A stretch of 64,000 nucleotides of DNA from VRUE01 sp963796705 (GCA_963796705.1 CAWCMK010000004.1:434001-498000); one strand, 5' to 3'; shown: positions 9,129 through 18,354, counted from the stretch's first letter. Numbers and translations are program-made. Notes: generated by a model from the letters alone, not told the origin.

Positions 9129-10832
9129 ATGACAGCTCCCGAGTCCCCAAGCAGCCGCGAATTTGACGAGCGGCCAATCAACGCCGACGTTCCGCTGGCC
9201 GAGGAGGTGGCCCTGCGCCGCGCTGAGGCCTTCGAACCGAGTGAGGAACTGACCGCGGAGCCGGTACCCGACCGCCAGGCGGGAAGGATCGCTCGCTCGA
9301 CCGCATTCTTTTCGATCGCGACCGGCGCCTCCCGCGTCGCCGGCCTCGGCCGCGAAGTGGTTGCCGCCAGCTACTACGGCGTGAAGGGGCCGATGTCGGC
9401 CTTCACGATCGCCTTCCAGGTGCCGAATCTGGTCCGAGCCCTTTTCGCCGACGCGGCCCTACAACCCGCCTTCGTGCCGGTCTTCACCGAACTGCTCGGT
9501 GAGAAGCGCTACCGCGAGGCGTTTCGCCTCGCCTCGACCTTGCTGCTGTTGGCGACTATGGTGCTGGGCGCGATCACCGCCCTCTTCGTCCTCCTGGCGC
9601 CGGTGATCATGCCTCTCTTCGTCCCGGACTTCAGCCGACAGAGCGTCATTGATCTCACGGTCAGCCTCTCGCAGGTCCTTTTTCCAATCCTGATCATGCT
9701 TGGGATCAGCGGGATCGTTGTCGGGATCCTCAACAGCTATGACCGCTTCGGCGCTTTTGCGATCTCGCCGCTGTTTTGGAACCTGACGATCATCGTCGTT
9801 CTCGTCTTGCTCGTGCCGCTGTTCCACGGCCAGAACAAGATCTACGCCTACGCGATCGGGATCCTCGTCGGCACCCTGGTCCAGCTGCTGATCCCGGCCT
9901 TCGATCTTCGCAACACGCCGTTCCGGTTCAGCTTCACCTTCGACTGGCGGCATCCCGGCGTGCGCCGTGTGCTCCTGCTGATGTTGCCGGTGACGATTAG
10001 CCTCGGCCTGATCAACTTCAATGCCCTGATCAATAGCTTCTTTGGCGCCCTGATAAGTGAAGAAGCCCCGGCGGCGATCGACAAGGCGTTCCGCCTTTAC
10101 CAATTACCGCAGGGGATCTTCTCGGTGGCGGTCGCAACCGTCCTCTTCCCAGCCCTGGCACGCTTTGCCAATGCCGGCGAGTACGACAACTTGCGGGCAA
10201 CGCTGGCGAACGGGATGCGGCAGATCCTCTTCGTCCTAGTTCCGGCGGCGGCGGCGATCCTGGTCCTCTCCGAACCGATGATCCGGCTCGTATACCAGCG
10301 GGGTGAATTCGGCCCGGCAGAAACGACCCTCGTCGCTACCGCCCTGTTCTGGTTCGCTTTCTCGCTGCCCACCAACGGCCTCTACCTTCTGCAAACGCGG
10401 ACCTTCTTCAGTGTCCAGCGGCCCTGGAGAGCGACGACTTTGGCGCTCATTGACCTACTCGTCTCGGCGCTCGCAGCTCTTGCCCTTTACTCACCCTTTG
10501 GGGTCGGCGGTGTCGTTGCCGGAACGGGAATCGGGACGACCGCGGCAGTGATAGCCCAGGCGGTAATCCTGCGGCGCGAACTCGGTGGCCTCGAGCTGGG
10601 GCGCCTGTTCTCGACTGGGGCGCGTATCACGGTCGCCGCTGCGGCGCTGGGGGCTTCCAGTTGGGTGATTTGGAAGCTGTTGGACGACGCCCTCGGGCGC
10701 GGCACCGCGGGCCAGATCGTCTCGCTCGGGAGCGGCCTCGTGGTTGGCGCTTTCGCTTACCTTGCGGTGGCAAAGCTATTGCGGATCGCCGAGTTAGACC
10801 AGATCATGCGACTGGTCCTGCGGCGGGGGTAG
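9129..10832 (+). CDS. murJ: MurJ/MviN lipid II flippase
   Basis: A 567-residue polytopic protein of the MOP superfamily, with about 14 hydrophobic segments. The family-typical start of the fold reads 'STAFFSIATGASRVAGLGRE' then 'SAFTIAFQVPNLVRALFAD', and 'LPQGIFSVAVATVLFPALAR' lies in the middle, with its conserved Pro and Gly. It should flip lipid-linked peptidoglycan precursor across the membrane. A hydrophilic, acidic N-terminal extension of about 50 residues precedes the first helix. The gene stands alone here, whereas in many actinobacteria murJ sits near the trxB/parA end of the chromosome. Confidence 0.93.
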   Translation: MTAPESPSSREFDERPINADVPLAEEVALRRAEAFEPSEELTAEPVPDRQAGRIARSTAFFSIATGASRVAGLGREVVAASYYGVKGPMSAFTIAFQVPNLVRALFADAALQPAFVPVFTELLGEKRYREAFRLASTLLLLATMVLGAITALFVLLAPVIMPLFVPDFSRQSVIDLTVSLSQVLFPILIMLGISGIVVGILNSYDRFGAFAISPLFWNLTIIVVLVLLVPLFHGQNKIYAYAIGILVGTLVQLLIPAFDLRNTPFRFSFTFDWRHPGVRRVLLLMLPVTISLGLINFNALINSFFGALISEEAPAAIDKAFRLYQLPQGIFSVAVATVLFPALARFANAGEYDNLRATLANGMRQILFVLVPAAAAILVLSEPMIRLVYQRGEFGPAETTLVATALFWFAFSLPTNGLYLLQTRTFFSVQRPWRATTLALIDLLVSALAALALYSPFGVGGVVAGTGIGTTAAVIAQAVILRRELGGLELGRLFSTGARITVAAAALGASSWVIWKLLDDALGRGTAGQIVSLGSGLVVGAFAYLAVAKLLRIAELDQIMRLVLRRG

Positions 10833-10925
10833 ACGCAAGTGTGGTCGGCCAATTCCGCTACCTTCACAATCGAAGTCGCTGAGCCGGACCTGGTTCCGTG
10901 GAGACCGGTTTTGTTGGTTTCCAAT

Positions 10926-11069
10926 TTAAGAGAGATTGCCAAGTTGGACTCCCTGGCGGACTTGTAGGTCCTCGAACTCAGCGGGTGGGAGATCGCCGAG
11001 GGATTCGTGGAGGCGGTCGTGGTTGAACCAGGCGATGCTCGAGCTGCGTTCGAGAGCGCCAGGGACGGT
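10926..11069 (-). pseudogene. IS3-type transposase C-terminal remnant
   Basis: In the minus frame ending at TAA 10926-10928 the text 'IAWFNHDRLHESLGDLPPAEFE' can be read (in two halves: IAWFNHDRLHE and SLGDLPPAEFE). This is the typical end of the IS3/IS481 rve integrase domain. Nothing of the upstream catalytic region remains. It abuts the 3' end of the CtaG-like gene and is a relic of an insertion between murJ and that gene. Confidence 0.75.
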
Positions 11070-11081
11070 CGGCGGTCGTTC

Positions 11082-11981
11082 TCAGGGCGCCTCAGAGTTC
11101 CCGTCTGATAACAGACGGTGGCGCAGTTCGGCCCCCCGCCCGGCGGCCACCGCGCGTCCGGCACGCCGCGGATCCAGATCGAGGCCGCAATCGTGTGCCA
11201 GGTCGATCAGCTCTTGACGTTCGGTGTCCTCCCGCGCCCAGCGCATGACCAGCCAGGCGAGCGCTCCCAGCATCACCGCCCCGCTTTGGACCATCAGCAC
11301 GACACCGGAGATGCTCTGGTCGGTCAGGGGTTCGATCCCATGCGCGTGATCGCTTGCAACATAGAACGGGTAGAGCACCGCGCCAGACCACATCAAAATG
11401 TTGGCGAGGCCCATGGTCGAGAAATGGATGACGGCAACGTAGATTGCCTTGGCACCGTTGCCGAACCATTCGGGCTTGGGGAAGGGGCCGAGCAGCGCCA
11501 GCCACATCACCATGCCGGCGCCGATGAAACAGGCATGCTCGCAGAGGTGGATGCCCTCGTATTCGGCGGCGAGCTGGTAGCAGGGCGGCAGGTGCCAGCC
11601 GTACATGACCGCGAGCCAAATGGCGACGGCCACCACTGGGTTCATCAGTGTCTGGAGGTGGCTCATCCCCGGCTTAGTCAGCAGTGGCACGAGGACCGGG
11701 CCGGTGAGGCCAAGCGCCAAAAGCAGGGCCGCCTGGTCAAAGAGGATCGTGTGCTGGATCATGTGGCCGAAGACGAAATCGTCGGCCAGCGCGTCCATCG
11801 GGCCAACCGTGGCGAGCACGATCAGGGCGATACCGCACGCGAAGCTCGCCTGGCGAGCGACGGATGGCTGGCGCCCCTGCTCGCGCAACCGCCCGACGCG
11901 CACGAAGTAGGCGACCCCAATCAGCAGCGGCAGTGTGATCGAGGTGACCGTGCTCCATTCGAGCGTCAGGTCGAGGCTCAT
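11082..11981 (-). CDS. CtaG-like cytochrome c oxidase assembly membrane protein
   Basis: A 299-residue protein of the caa3-type CtaG family with about seven membrane helices. Conserved histidines occur in 'GHMIQHTILF' and 'EGIHLCEHACF', positions expected to bind copper or heme in this family, and the 'MYGWHLPP' motif is present. It probably assists assembly of a haem-copper oxidase, although no oxidase subunits lie in this window. The C-terminal 40 residues are hydrophilic and basic. It is unrelated to the Cox11-type CtaG of proteobacteria. Confidence 0.88.
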   Translation of the reverse strand: MSLDLTLEWSTVTSITLPLLIGVAYFVRVGRLREQGRQPSVARQASFACGIALIVLATVGPMDALADDFVFGHMIQHTILFDQAALLLALGLTGPVLVPLLTKPGMSHLQTLMNPVVAVAIWLAVMYGWHLPPCYQLAAEYEGIHLCEHACFIGAGMVMWLALLGPFPKPEWFGNGAKAIYVAVIHFSTMGLANILMWSGAVLYPFYVASDHAHGIEPLTDQSISGVVLMVQSGAVMLGALAWLVMRWAREDTERQELIDLAHDCGLDLDPRRAGRAVAAGRGAELRHRLLSDGNSEAP

Positions 11982-12080
11982 CGAACCTTTGTTCTATCGC
12001 ATAAGGACATCACGCCGCCGTCAGAACTCCGACCCCCGCTCGGCCGCGGGGGCGCGGTTGCGTTAGCGTCCGCCCACTAC

Positions 12081-12428
12081 ATGGCCCTCCACTTGAAGCC
12101 AAGGACTGGCGCAATTGTCGGGGTGGCTGCGACACTCTTCGCGGCGGGTTGCGGCTCAGCGGAAAGGCTCAACACTCAGACCACGAGCGTCAGGGTGACG
12201 ACGCCGCCCGCCACCGCAAGCCGCACCTGCAGGGCCGGTGACCAAGGTGCCCTTCGGGTTCATGACGTCAGTTGCTCGACCGCCCAGCGGATCGTTCGCG
12301 GCTTTGCCGCCGAGGGCGGCTCACCAGGAACGGTCCTCACAGTTGACTACTTTGTCTGCGAAGAGCGCAGCCTGCGGCTGATTTGCGCGCGCGGCAACGC
12401 CGGCATCGTTTACACGGGCTCGCCCTGA
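12081..12428 (+). CDS. small predicted lipoprotein
   Basis: A 115-residue protein with a lipobox 'LFAAGC' at about residues 17-22, so it is probably lipidated and anchored outside the membrane. The mature part has four further cysteines (SRTC, VSCS, FVCEER, LICARG), in the spacing of a small secreted domain common in actinobacteria (conserved Cys, 'AQRIVRGF', Tyr, Cys, Cys). Function is unknown. It is divergent from the CtaG-like gene across about 100 bases. Confidence 0.7.
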   Translation: MALHLKPRTGAIVGVAATLFAAGCGSAERLNTQTTSVRVTTPPATASRTCRAGDQGALRVHDVSCSTAQRIVRGFAAEGGSPGTVLTVDYFVCEERSLRLICARGNAGIVYTGSP

Positions 12429-12579
12429 AGCGAAGCCAATGAACCTGCTCGGTCCGCGCCCGATCGTGGCCATGGATCGGCGGCGCAGCTTTTGGTTCCG
12501 CGTTGTCCCCGGCGGGGCGACGTCGGAGGGGTATTGACGCAGCTCAGATACGGAGGGAGACTTGTCGGAGGAGTGGCCT

Positions 12580-12615
12580 GCACCCCTGAAATCGGTCCGA
12601 CCTGTTTGAGAGTCC
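12580..12615. repeat. left terminal inverted repeat of the IS3 element
   Basis: Pairs with the reverse complement of 13822-13857 at 26 of 36 positions; the inner 10 bases TGAGAGTCC are identical. It lies 15 bases upstream of the orfA ATG. Confidence 0.75.
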
Positions 12616-12630
12616 TTTCCGCCCGCGACA

Positions 12631-12933
12631 ATGGGCAAAGGAGGACCGAAGCAGGTGAAGAGGCAAAAGCACACCCCCGAACAGATCATCCGCAAGCTGC
12701 GGGTGGCAGAGCAGATGCTCTCGGAGGGAAAGACCGTAGGCGAAGCGGCGAAGGAGCTTGAGGTCTCAGAGCAGACCCTGCACCGCTGGCGAAACCAGTA
12801 CGGCGGGATGAAGGCCGCCGACGTGAAGCGGTTAAAGGAGCTCGAGAAGGAGAACCGCGAGCTCAAGCAGATCGTCGCCGACCAGACACTCGACATCCGC
12901 GCCTACAAGGAGATCGCCAAAGGAAAATTCTGA
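12631..12933 (+). CDS. IS3-family transposase OrfA (HTH)
   Basis: A 100-residue DNA-binding subunit of the IS3 transposase. The helix-turn-helix is in 'VGEAAKELEVSEQTLHRWRN', followed by a leucine-zipper-like coiled coil 'VKRLKELEKENRELKQ'. A GTG at 12655 with AAAGGAGG ahead of it is an alternative start that matches the usual family N-terminus (KRQKHTPEQ). The gene ends at TGA 12931-12933; the preceding GGAAAATTC could allow a -1 shift into the orfB frame, giving the fused transposase normal for IS3. Confidence 0.9.
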   Translation: MGKGGPKQVKRQKHTPEQIIRKLRVAEQMLSEGKTVGEAAKELEVSEQTLHRWRNQYGGMKAADVKRLKELEKENRELKQIVADQTLDIRAYKEIAKGKF

Positions 12934-13848
12934 GCCCGTCCCGGAGACGCCAGGCGGTCCTGATGCTGAGGGACCGCCTCGGCTTCTCCGAGCGTCGGGC
13001 GTGCCGGATTGCCCGGCCAGAACCGATCCACGCAGCGCTACTGCCCCAAGACGGCCCCAGACGAGGAGGCTCTGGCGGGCGCTCTGCGCAAGATCTCCGA
13101 AAAGCGGCCCCGCTGGGGCTACCGCCGCGCCCACGCCCACCTGCTGAGCGAGGGGTTCTCGGTGAACCGCAAGCGGGTGCAGCGGATCTGGCGCTCGGAG
13201 GGCCTGCGCGTGCCTGCCAGGGCCAAGAAGCGCCGCCGCCTGGGCGACTCCACGGTGCCCGCCAAACGGCTCAAGGCAGAGCACCCCAACCACGTCTGGG
13301 CGCTTGACTTCCAGCATGACGCCAGCTCCGACGGCCGCGAGCTGAAGTTCCTCAACATCGTCGACGAGTTCACCCGCGAGGCCTTGGCGATCGAGGTCGA
13401 GCGCTCGATCAACGCCGAGCAGACCGTCGCCGTCCTCGAGGGCCTCACCGCCGAGCGCGGCTCCCCGGCCAACATCCGCGCCGACAACGGCCCGGAGCTG
13501 ATCGCCCGGGTGCTGCGCGAATGGTGCTGGCAGCGCTCCACAGCAACCGCCTACATCGAGCCGGGCTCACCCTGGCAGAACCCCTACGTTGAGTCCTTTA
13601 ACGCCCGTCTGCGCGACGAGCTACTGAACACCGAGCTGTTCACCTGCCTGGAGGAGGCCCGGGTGCTAGCCGCCGACTGGCGCACCGACTACAACGCCAA
13701 CCATCCCCACTCGGCGCTGGGGATGCGCTCGCCCGGGAGCTTCGCCGCATCGCTTCACTCGCCCTCCGGGCTCCCTACGCGAGGCGGCGAGCAGGCTTCA
13801 TACTCAGTGCAGACAAACCCCGGACTCTCACACGGGGTGGACCAATGA
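12930..13848 (+). pseudogene. IS3-family transposase OrfB, frameshifted
   Basis: The DDE integrase subunit. Its first about 25 residues (SPSRRRQAVLMLRDRLG, then FSERRACRIA) are in frame 3, whereas the remainder starting GQNRSTQRYC is in frame 1. An extra C in GCCCGGCC around 13005-13008 explains the switch. Catalytic residues remain: D in 'WALDFQHD', D in 'IRADNGPE', E in 'NPYVESFNARLRDE'. The C-terminus runs into the right terminal repeat. The copy is probably inactive unless the extra base is a sequencing error. Confidence 0.85.
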
Positions 13849-13857
13849 GTGGGGTCC
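13822..13857. repeat. right terminal inverted repeat of the IS3 element
   Basis: Mate of 12580-12615. It contains the orfB stop codon (13846-13848). Confidence 0.75.
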
Positions 13858-13981
13858 GGTCAGGAGTTCGGGCCAAGTGCCTGGCTGCGTCTCGTCCTCA
13901 AGCTCGACGCTAACTCTGGGCCCATTGACGGGACGGCGGCTGACACGCGCGGCCCGCAAACGCCGGAATGGAAGAATCGTG

Positions 13982-14254
13982 ATGGGTCAGAGAACGCTGA
14001 CGCTGGCGATCACCGCGGTGCTCGTCCTCGCCTTGCCCGCCGCCGCCCACGCCCTGGGGCCGGTGGGCTCGGGTGTGGTTGGGATGTGGCCGGCCGAGGG
14101 CGATGCGGCCGACCCGTTCAACGGTCACGACGGCACGCTGCTTGGGGGGATGGGATTCGCCCCCGCCTCCTCCGGACAGGCCTTCTCGTTCACCGAAACC
14201 GAACAGGCGGTCGACGTCCCCGCCGCGGCGTGTTTCACAGCGTCCCCGACCTGA
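13982..14254 (+). pseudogene. truncated secreted LamG-domain protein
   Basis: Ninety residues are readable. A signal peptide (LTLAITAVLVLALPAAAHA) is followed by the start of a concanavalin-like LamG fold, 'GVVGMWPAEGDAADPFNGHD', and 'SGQAFSFTETEQAVDVP'. A complete LamG domain is about 150-200 residues, so the gene is cut. The coding sense changes at about 14221, where an IS630 transposase fragment begins in another frame. It was probably a surface carbohydrate-binding protein. Confidence 0.72.
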
Positions 14255-14373
14255 TCGCCTCGATCGAGGACTACCTGGAAGTCCACAACGACGATCCCAA
14301 GCCGTTCGTCTGGACCGCCTCGATCGACTCGATTCTCGAGAAGGTCGGTCGGTGTAAAGCCGTTTTAGAGACG
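14221..14373 (+). pseudogene. IS630-family transposase C-terminal remnant
   Basis: In the frame of codon 14230 the sequence reads 'RRGVFHSVPDLIASIEDYLE' then 'VHNDDPKPFVWTASIDSILEK'-like text, the well-known C-terminal end of IS630 transposases (the final Glu of the DDE triad precedes this part and is lost). It joins the LamG fragment directly and runs to the 3' end of the crotonase gene on the other strand. Confidence 0.8.
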
Positions 14374-15054
14374 GTGCACCAGGTCGTTCTCGATCCCCTT
14401 GCGCAGCGACCCAAGGGCCGCGGCGCGAACGCGCTCCTTGGTGCCGGCGTGCGCCTCCATGTTCAGAGCAGCCAGCTCCCTGGCGGCGTCGAGGATCTCC
14501 TCGCGCAGCTCGGCGGCGGGAACGACCCGGTCCAACAGGCCGGCGGCAACGGACTCTTCAGGCGAGTACATCACCGCCGTGGTCAGCGAGCGGTTGAAGT
14601 CCCGTGGAGTCAGCCGTTGTCTTGCTAGCTCAACCACATAAAGCGGGACTGTAAGCCCGATCTTGACCTCGTTGAGCCCCAGTTTGTAGGGGCCTTCGAC
14701 GCCGATTCGTAGGTCCGCGGCGAGAGCCGGGAAGGTGCCGGCTGCGATCGCGTGGCCGGTGCAGGCGACAACCACCGGGGTCGGGAAGGACAGAATGCGT
14801 TCCGAGAGACGCGCCCCGAGGGTGAGCATCTCGACGATCTGCTCTGGGCGCTCGGAGAAGACCTTGAGGTCGAACCCCGCGGAGAAGTAAGCCTCGCGGC
14901 CGCTCAGGATGACAACCGCCCCATCCTCATCGGCGCGATCGAGGTTGCTGATCAAAGACTTGAGCATCTCGATCGAAAGGGCGTTGACCTTGCCGTCGTC
15001 CATCGCGATTGTCGCGATCCCCTCGTCCAAGTCATAGGTCACCAGCTCAGCCAT
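14365..15054 (-). CDS. enoyl-CoA hydratase/isomerase family protein (crotonase)
   Basis: A 229-residue crotonase-fold protein, slightly shorter than the usual 255-260. Family elements visible: 'IATIAMDDGKVNALSIEML' at the start, the first oxyanion-hole segment 'YFSAGFDLKVF', and the second around 'GHAIAAGTFPALAADLRIG'. The position usually held by a catalytic Glu (GGG-E region) reads 'AGTFPAL', so the exact reaction is uncertain. CoA-thioester substrate binding is likely. An AAGGGGC box lies ahead of the ATG at 15054. Its 3' end touches the IS630 remnant. Confidence 0.88.
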   Translation of the reverse strand: MAELVTYDLDEGIATIAMDDGKVNALSIEMLKSLISNLDRADEDGAVVILSGREAYFSAGFDLKVFSERPEQIVEMLTLGARLSERILSFPTPVVVACTGHAIAAGTFPALAADLRIGVEGPYKLGLNEVKIGLTVPLYVVELARQRLTPRDFNRSLTTAVMYSPEESVAAGLLDRVVPAAELREEILDAARELAALNMEAHAGTKERVRAAALGSLRKGIENDLVHRL

Positions 15055-15586
15055 GCTGCCCCTTCAGAGGTTGCTCCCGCACCGCCCCGGGATGAGTAGC
15101 TGCGAACAGACACGAGTCTATAAACGACCGAACCGACGTTGTTGCTGGCGACTGGCCAGAACCCCCCTCCATTGCAGACTTCGGTCCCTCGAACTCTCGA
15201 GGCCCTGGCGGTCGAGAAACATTCCATCCGCCGGAACCAGCTCATGTCCTCAGAACTGCTGTCAAGGGGGTGGTCTGGGGGCCCCCACGCTTGTGAGGCA
15301 AATCGCCGGTTCGGCAGCGGCGCTCTTATGCAACCGGCATGGCGCCAAAGATCTGGGGGTTCGCGGCGTGAGAGGACCCTTTCCTCGGTCGGGCGTAACT
15401 CAGGTTAGGTTCCACGCCGATCTCGTGATCGTTCGCCCTCGAAGGGCGCAGCTGCGTCTCCCGAGAGCCCGCGCGACGTGCACTTGGTTCGACCGTCGCG
15501 CCGGATCGGTGTGATGCTGACCTTCAGACCGCATCTCAAGAAGCGGCTGCTCCAGAGGAATTCGGCGACCTCTGGGTGGGGTGCTT
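15055..15586. other. interval without a supportable gene
   Basis: Several short open frames exist on both strands but none has a ribosome-binding site, conserved-looking composition or a family match. The interval separates the crotonase gene from an unknown minus-strand gene and lies close to transposase scraps, so it may contain decayed sequence. Confidence 0.45.
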
Positions 15587-16012
15587 CTATCGACCGCCCC
15601 TAGCTCCCACGCTAATAACCTCGACTTCGAAGTTCGGCTCGACCGGGGCGGCTCTGCCAAAACCAAAGTCATCATTTCGGCGGCCGGCGGCCTCCAGAAC
15701 CTCGGCCGAGCTGAGTGCGTCTGTGTCGGTCACCGTGATGACGGGGTCTCTGATCCCATGCTTGAGCGCCTCGCGTCGCAGCATCTTGACCCCCTTGGCC
15801 ACAAGCTTCTCTTTGCTTCTGGCCCGCCAGAAGTAGTCGCCAAAAGCGAACTCGTTGACCGACCAGATGCCGGCAATCGCCGTGGCCGACCAACGTCTAA
15901 CGATGTAGGGGCGCAGGTCCCTAGGCTGGACGGTGATAGAGGCAAATCTCTGCCTGGCGGGATCTGACACATCACTCTCCGACGGGGCGATCGTCTTGCC
16001 CTCGTTGCACAT
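15587..16012 (-). CDS. protein of unknown function
   Basis: A 141-residue frame starting at ATG 16012 with GGAG six bases upstream. Composition is protein-like, with 'PYIVRRWSATAIAGIWSVNE' and 'DPVITVTDTDALSSAEVLE'; the middle is basic (RARSKEKLVAKGVKMLRRE). No domain is recognised and no membrane segment or signal peptide is evident. Neighbours give no functional hint. Confidence 0.5.
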   Translation of the reverse strand: MCNEGKTIAPSESDVSDPARQRFASITVQPRDLRPYIVRRWSATAIAGIWSVNEFAFGDYFWRARSKEKLVAKGVKMLRREALKHGIRDPVITVTDTDALSSAEVLEAAGRRNDDFGFGRAAPVEPNFEVEVISVGARGGR

Positions 16013-16593
16013 TCGCTGCTCCTGTCCGTGACCGGGTGACTGCGGCAGCGCAACATCGCGTGCTCCCGCCGCAGCATTCCTACCAAATTTCGAGGCACTC
16101 TTGCAACCACTTTTTAGAAATCCAGCGGATCAAGCTGTCCCTGCAGCGCCGAAGGCTCCGGCAGTCTGGGCATGTCCCGATTGGGGACCTGGTGGGAAGT
16201 AGCTCAGCGGTGGCCCCGGGGGTAGCCACGTTAGCGAAGGAGCACGCGACAACGCTTGAGTAGCTCCTCGAGAGTCTTTGGGCGCAGTGCCCCGTTTCGT
16301 CGTCGGACGGGCCAATTCATCACAGCCTGCGGGGCTTTCGTCCCTCAGCGCCCCTGCGCGCCTCGCGGGCACTCAAGTGGAAGCTGAATGGACCACGGCA
16401 CTGCGACACCCAAAGCTCCACCCTCCCCGCCTGAGGGCACTGATGGACCGTCGCACGGAGCGCTGACCCTTGAAGGTGGTCAGATCGCAACTTCCCGCAG
16501 GGGTGCTGAAGCATTCAGAGGCGTTTTCGACCCTGCATGACCCCCGATCAGCCAACGCGCGTCTAAGCTGCTCCAAACGGAAGGAGGCCCTTC
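16013..16593. other. interval without a supportable gene
   Basis: No frame with coding character was found. The last 13 bases hold the AAGGAGG ribosome-binding site (16581-16587) of the following cupin gene. A tRNA-like stretch around 16198 was examined and rejected. Confidence 0.45.
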
Positions 16594-16971
16594 GTGAACA
16601 GCTGGGATCTGAAGACGCTCGATCTCAAGCCCCGCCTGCCCGAGATTCTTTCAACGAGCGATGCGGCGCGAGCGATCGTGCTCGATCTGGCGGCAGGCGA
16701 GAGCCTCGCGGAGCATGAGGTCCACGAGCGTGCATGGCTAATGGTCCTCAATGGGGAGGTCGAGGTGATGGCCGGCGAGGGGGAGAGCAGGCGTGGCGGC
16801 AGCGGGCTGCTGGTCGAGTTCGCTCCAGGGGAGCGCCACGAGATCATCGCATCCTCGAATGCGCGCCTACTGTTGCTGCTTACTCCTTGGCCCGGCGACG
16901 GCCACCCGGGCGCAATGACGATCCGCGAGAAGCTCTACGCGCGTCGCCATGCTGCCAAGCGCGCGCAGTGA
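16594..16971 (+). CDS. cupin domain protein
   Basis: A 125-residue single-domain cupin. The two beta-barrel motifs are recognisable: 'GESLAEHEVHERAWLMVLNG' (metal-binding His and Glu region) and 'VEFAPGERHEIIASSNARLL'. The start is a GTG with a perfect AAGGAGG six bases upstream. Such proteins bind a metal and either catalyse dioxygenase or isomerase reactions or act as small-molecule sensors; the specific role is unknown. No operon partner. Confidence 0.82.
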   Translation: MNSWDLKTLDLKPRLPEILSTSDAARAIVLDLAAGESLAEHEVHERAWLMVLNGEVEVMAGEGESRRGGSGLLVEFAPGERHEIIASSNARLLLLLTPWPGDGHPGAMTIREKLYARRHAAKRAQ

Positions 16972-17109
16972 GCAGGTTGGTGAGCCTCGCGCCAGCCGGA
17001 GCCCACTGACCTGGCGGTCGCCGGTTCGGACCCTCGCCAGCTGACCGGCCGGCAGTCGGAGTAGCTCAGGGCGCTGGGGAAGGGACGACCTGGCGGTGAC
17101 GAACTTCGC

Positions 17110-18354
17110 TCAGCTCTGCCGGTGATGCTGGCGGTGCTTGTGCCTCCTCGCGGTCTTGACGCATCGCGCATGCCCGCTCTTGGTCACGCGGCGAAAGCCC
17201 TTCTTGCATCGCAGCCGCGGCGTAACCGGCGTCGCCTCCGGGAGGGTCGTCGCGGCGAGGCCGCTGCCGGTGGGAGAGGATGGCGGCGGGCAAGCGCTCC
17301 TGACTTCGCAGTTCGGGAAGACTTCTTCGCCTCGGGTCAGCATGGCGTCGATGTCGTGGAAAACCGCTCCCGCGGTGCCGGCAAGCATCGTCGCTTCGCC
17401 GAAGGTTGGGACTTCGTTCCAGTAGCGCCGCACGTAGCCGTCGGGGTTGAGGTCGAGCCCTTCTTCGACCCCGTCGACGGCGAAGGAAACCGCGTAGGTA
17501 CCGGCCGGCAGGCCCGCAATCAGGTAGTGGCCACCGGCTTCCACACCGGCGCACTTGATCCGTGCCTGAGTCGTCGAATTCAGCGCGCATATGGCCGGCA
17601 CCGAGTAGGGCCCTGATAGGCCTGCGATCGGCGACCCCGTTCCCGCTTCGGTCAGGGTCCCTTCGATCTCGATCCCAGGCTTGAGGTGCGCTTCGATTTC
17701 GATCATCCCGCCCGCCGTCAGAGGGATGAAGTTCGGCGGTTCGGGCAGCTGCTCTTCGACGTAGTTAACGTGCCCTTCGGTCCTGAATTCGAGCCGATAG
17801 TGACCCGTGCCCAGATTCTTGACGGTGAATTCGCCCGCCGCGTTGCTGAGGCCGCAGTAGCCCACTTCGCCGGTCTGAGAGTAACCGAGCAACTGCGCGC
17901 AGACCTGCACCCCTTCGATCGGGAGGCTGGTTTTGATGTCGTCCACCTTGCCGTGGAACTCTCCGCCGGTCTGCAGCTGGGCGTTGATTTCTCTCGTTTC
18001 CCCTTCCGCCAATTCGACCGGATCCGCTTCTTCGGGGTGGGCCTTGCCGTTGTACCACTGCTGGACGTAGTTCAGCGAAGGATTGCTTTCGACGTGAAAG
18101 CCGACCCGGTAGGAGGCAGCCTTGAGGCCGCCGATCGAGTACTTCCCTTCGGCGTCGGTATTAAAGTCACAATCACCGCCGACCTGCGGGGTCAGCCCTT
18201 CGGCGCAGACGGAGATCCCGGCGATCGGTTCGCCCAGATGATCGGTGACTTTGCCGTGGATTTCGCCAGTGGCCGCCGCCGCCTGCCCGGCCGAGACGAG
18301 CCCGGACAGGGCGCACAGCACTGCGGTCAATCCCAACTTTCGTCCCACAGTCAT
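17110..18354 (-). CDS. secreted protein with Cna-B/carboxypeptidase-regulatory-like repeats
   Basis: A 414-residue secreted protein: signal peptide (LTAVLCALSGLVSAGQAAA), then three beta-sandwich repeats beginning 'GEIHGKVTDHLGEPIAGISV', 'GEFHGKVDDIKTSLPIEGVQ' and 'IEIEGTLTEAGTGSPIAGLS', each with a 'G.Y.I.GL.AG.Y.V.F' half. Cys pairs within repeats suggest disulfides. The C-terminus is a Cys-flanked basic tail (RCKKGFRRV ... RCVKTARRHKHRQHH) that resembles the tail of the secreted protein at 55007-56707. Likely a surface or matrix structural protein. It lies directly outside the left boundary of the integrated region. Confidence 0.82.
   Translation of the reverse strand: MTVGRKLGLTAVLCALSGLVSAGQAAAATGEIHGKVTDHLGEPIAGISVCAEGLTPQVGGDCDFNTDAEGKYSIGGLKAASYRVGFHVESNPSLNYVQQWYNGKAHPEEADPVELAEGETREINAQLQTGGEFHGKVDDIKTSLPIEGVQVCAQLLGYSQTGEVGYCGLSNAAGEFTVKNLGTGHYRLEFRTEGHVNYVEEQLPEPPNFIPLTAGGMIEIEAHLKPGIEIEGTLTEAGTGSPIAGLSGPYSVPAICALNSTTQARIKCAGVEAGGHYLIAGLPAGTYAVSFAVDGVEEGLDLNPDGYVRRYWNEVPTFGEATMLAGTAGAVFHDIDAMLTRGEEVFPNCEVRSACPPPSSPTGSGLAATTLPEATPVTPRLRCKKGFRRVTKSGHARCVKTARRHKHRQHHRQS

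Larger units (their letters stand above)
12580..13857 (+). mobile_element. IS3-family insertion sequence (about 1.28 kb)
   Basis: A two-gene IS bounded by 36-bp imperfect terminal inverted repeats (12580-12615 and 13822-13857; 26 of 36 positions pair, with the inner GTGTGAGAGTCC/GTTTGAGAGTCC end best conserved). Length, HTH orfA and rve orfB, and the A-rich junction between them match the IS407-type branch of IS3. The orfB stop codon lies inside the right repeat. No certain target-site duplication is visible. One base insertion in orfB suggests the copy is inactive unless it is a sequencing error. Confidence 0.85.

Noticed and set aside
11118..12080. Long plus-strand open frame across the CtaG-like gene
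   Set aside because: The codons before 12081 are antisense to CtaG; only the part from ATG 12081 (lipobox) is coding.
15139..15514. Short plus-strand frames after the crotonase gene
   Set aside because: No ribosome-binding site and Arg/Ser/Pro-rich composition without conserved-looking segments.
16195..16235. tRNA-like D-arm text (GTAGCTCAGCGGT)
   Set aside because: No anticodon stem, T arm or acceptor pairing can be drawn around it.
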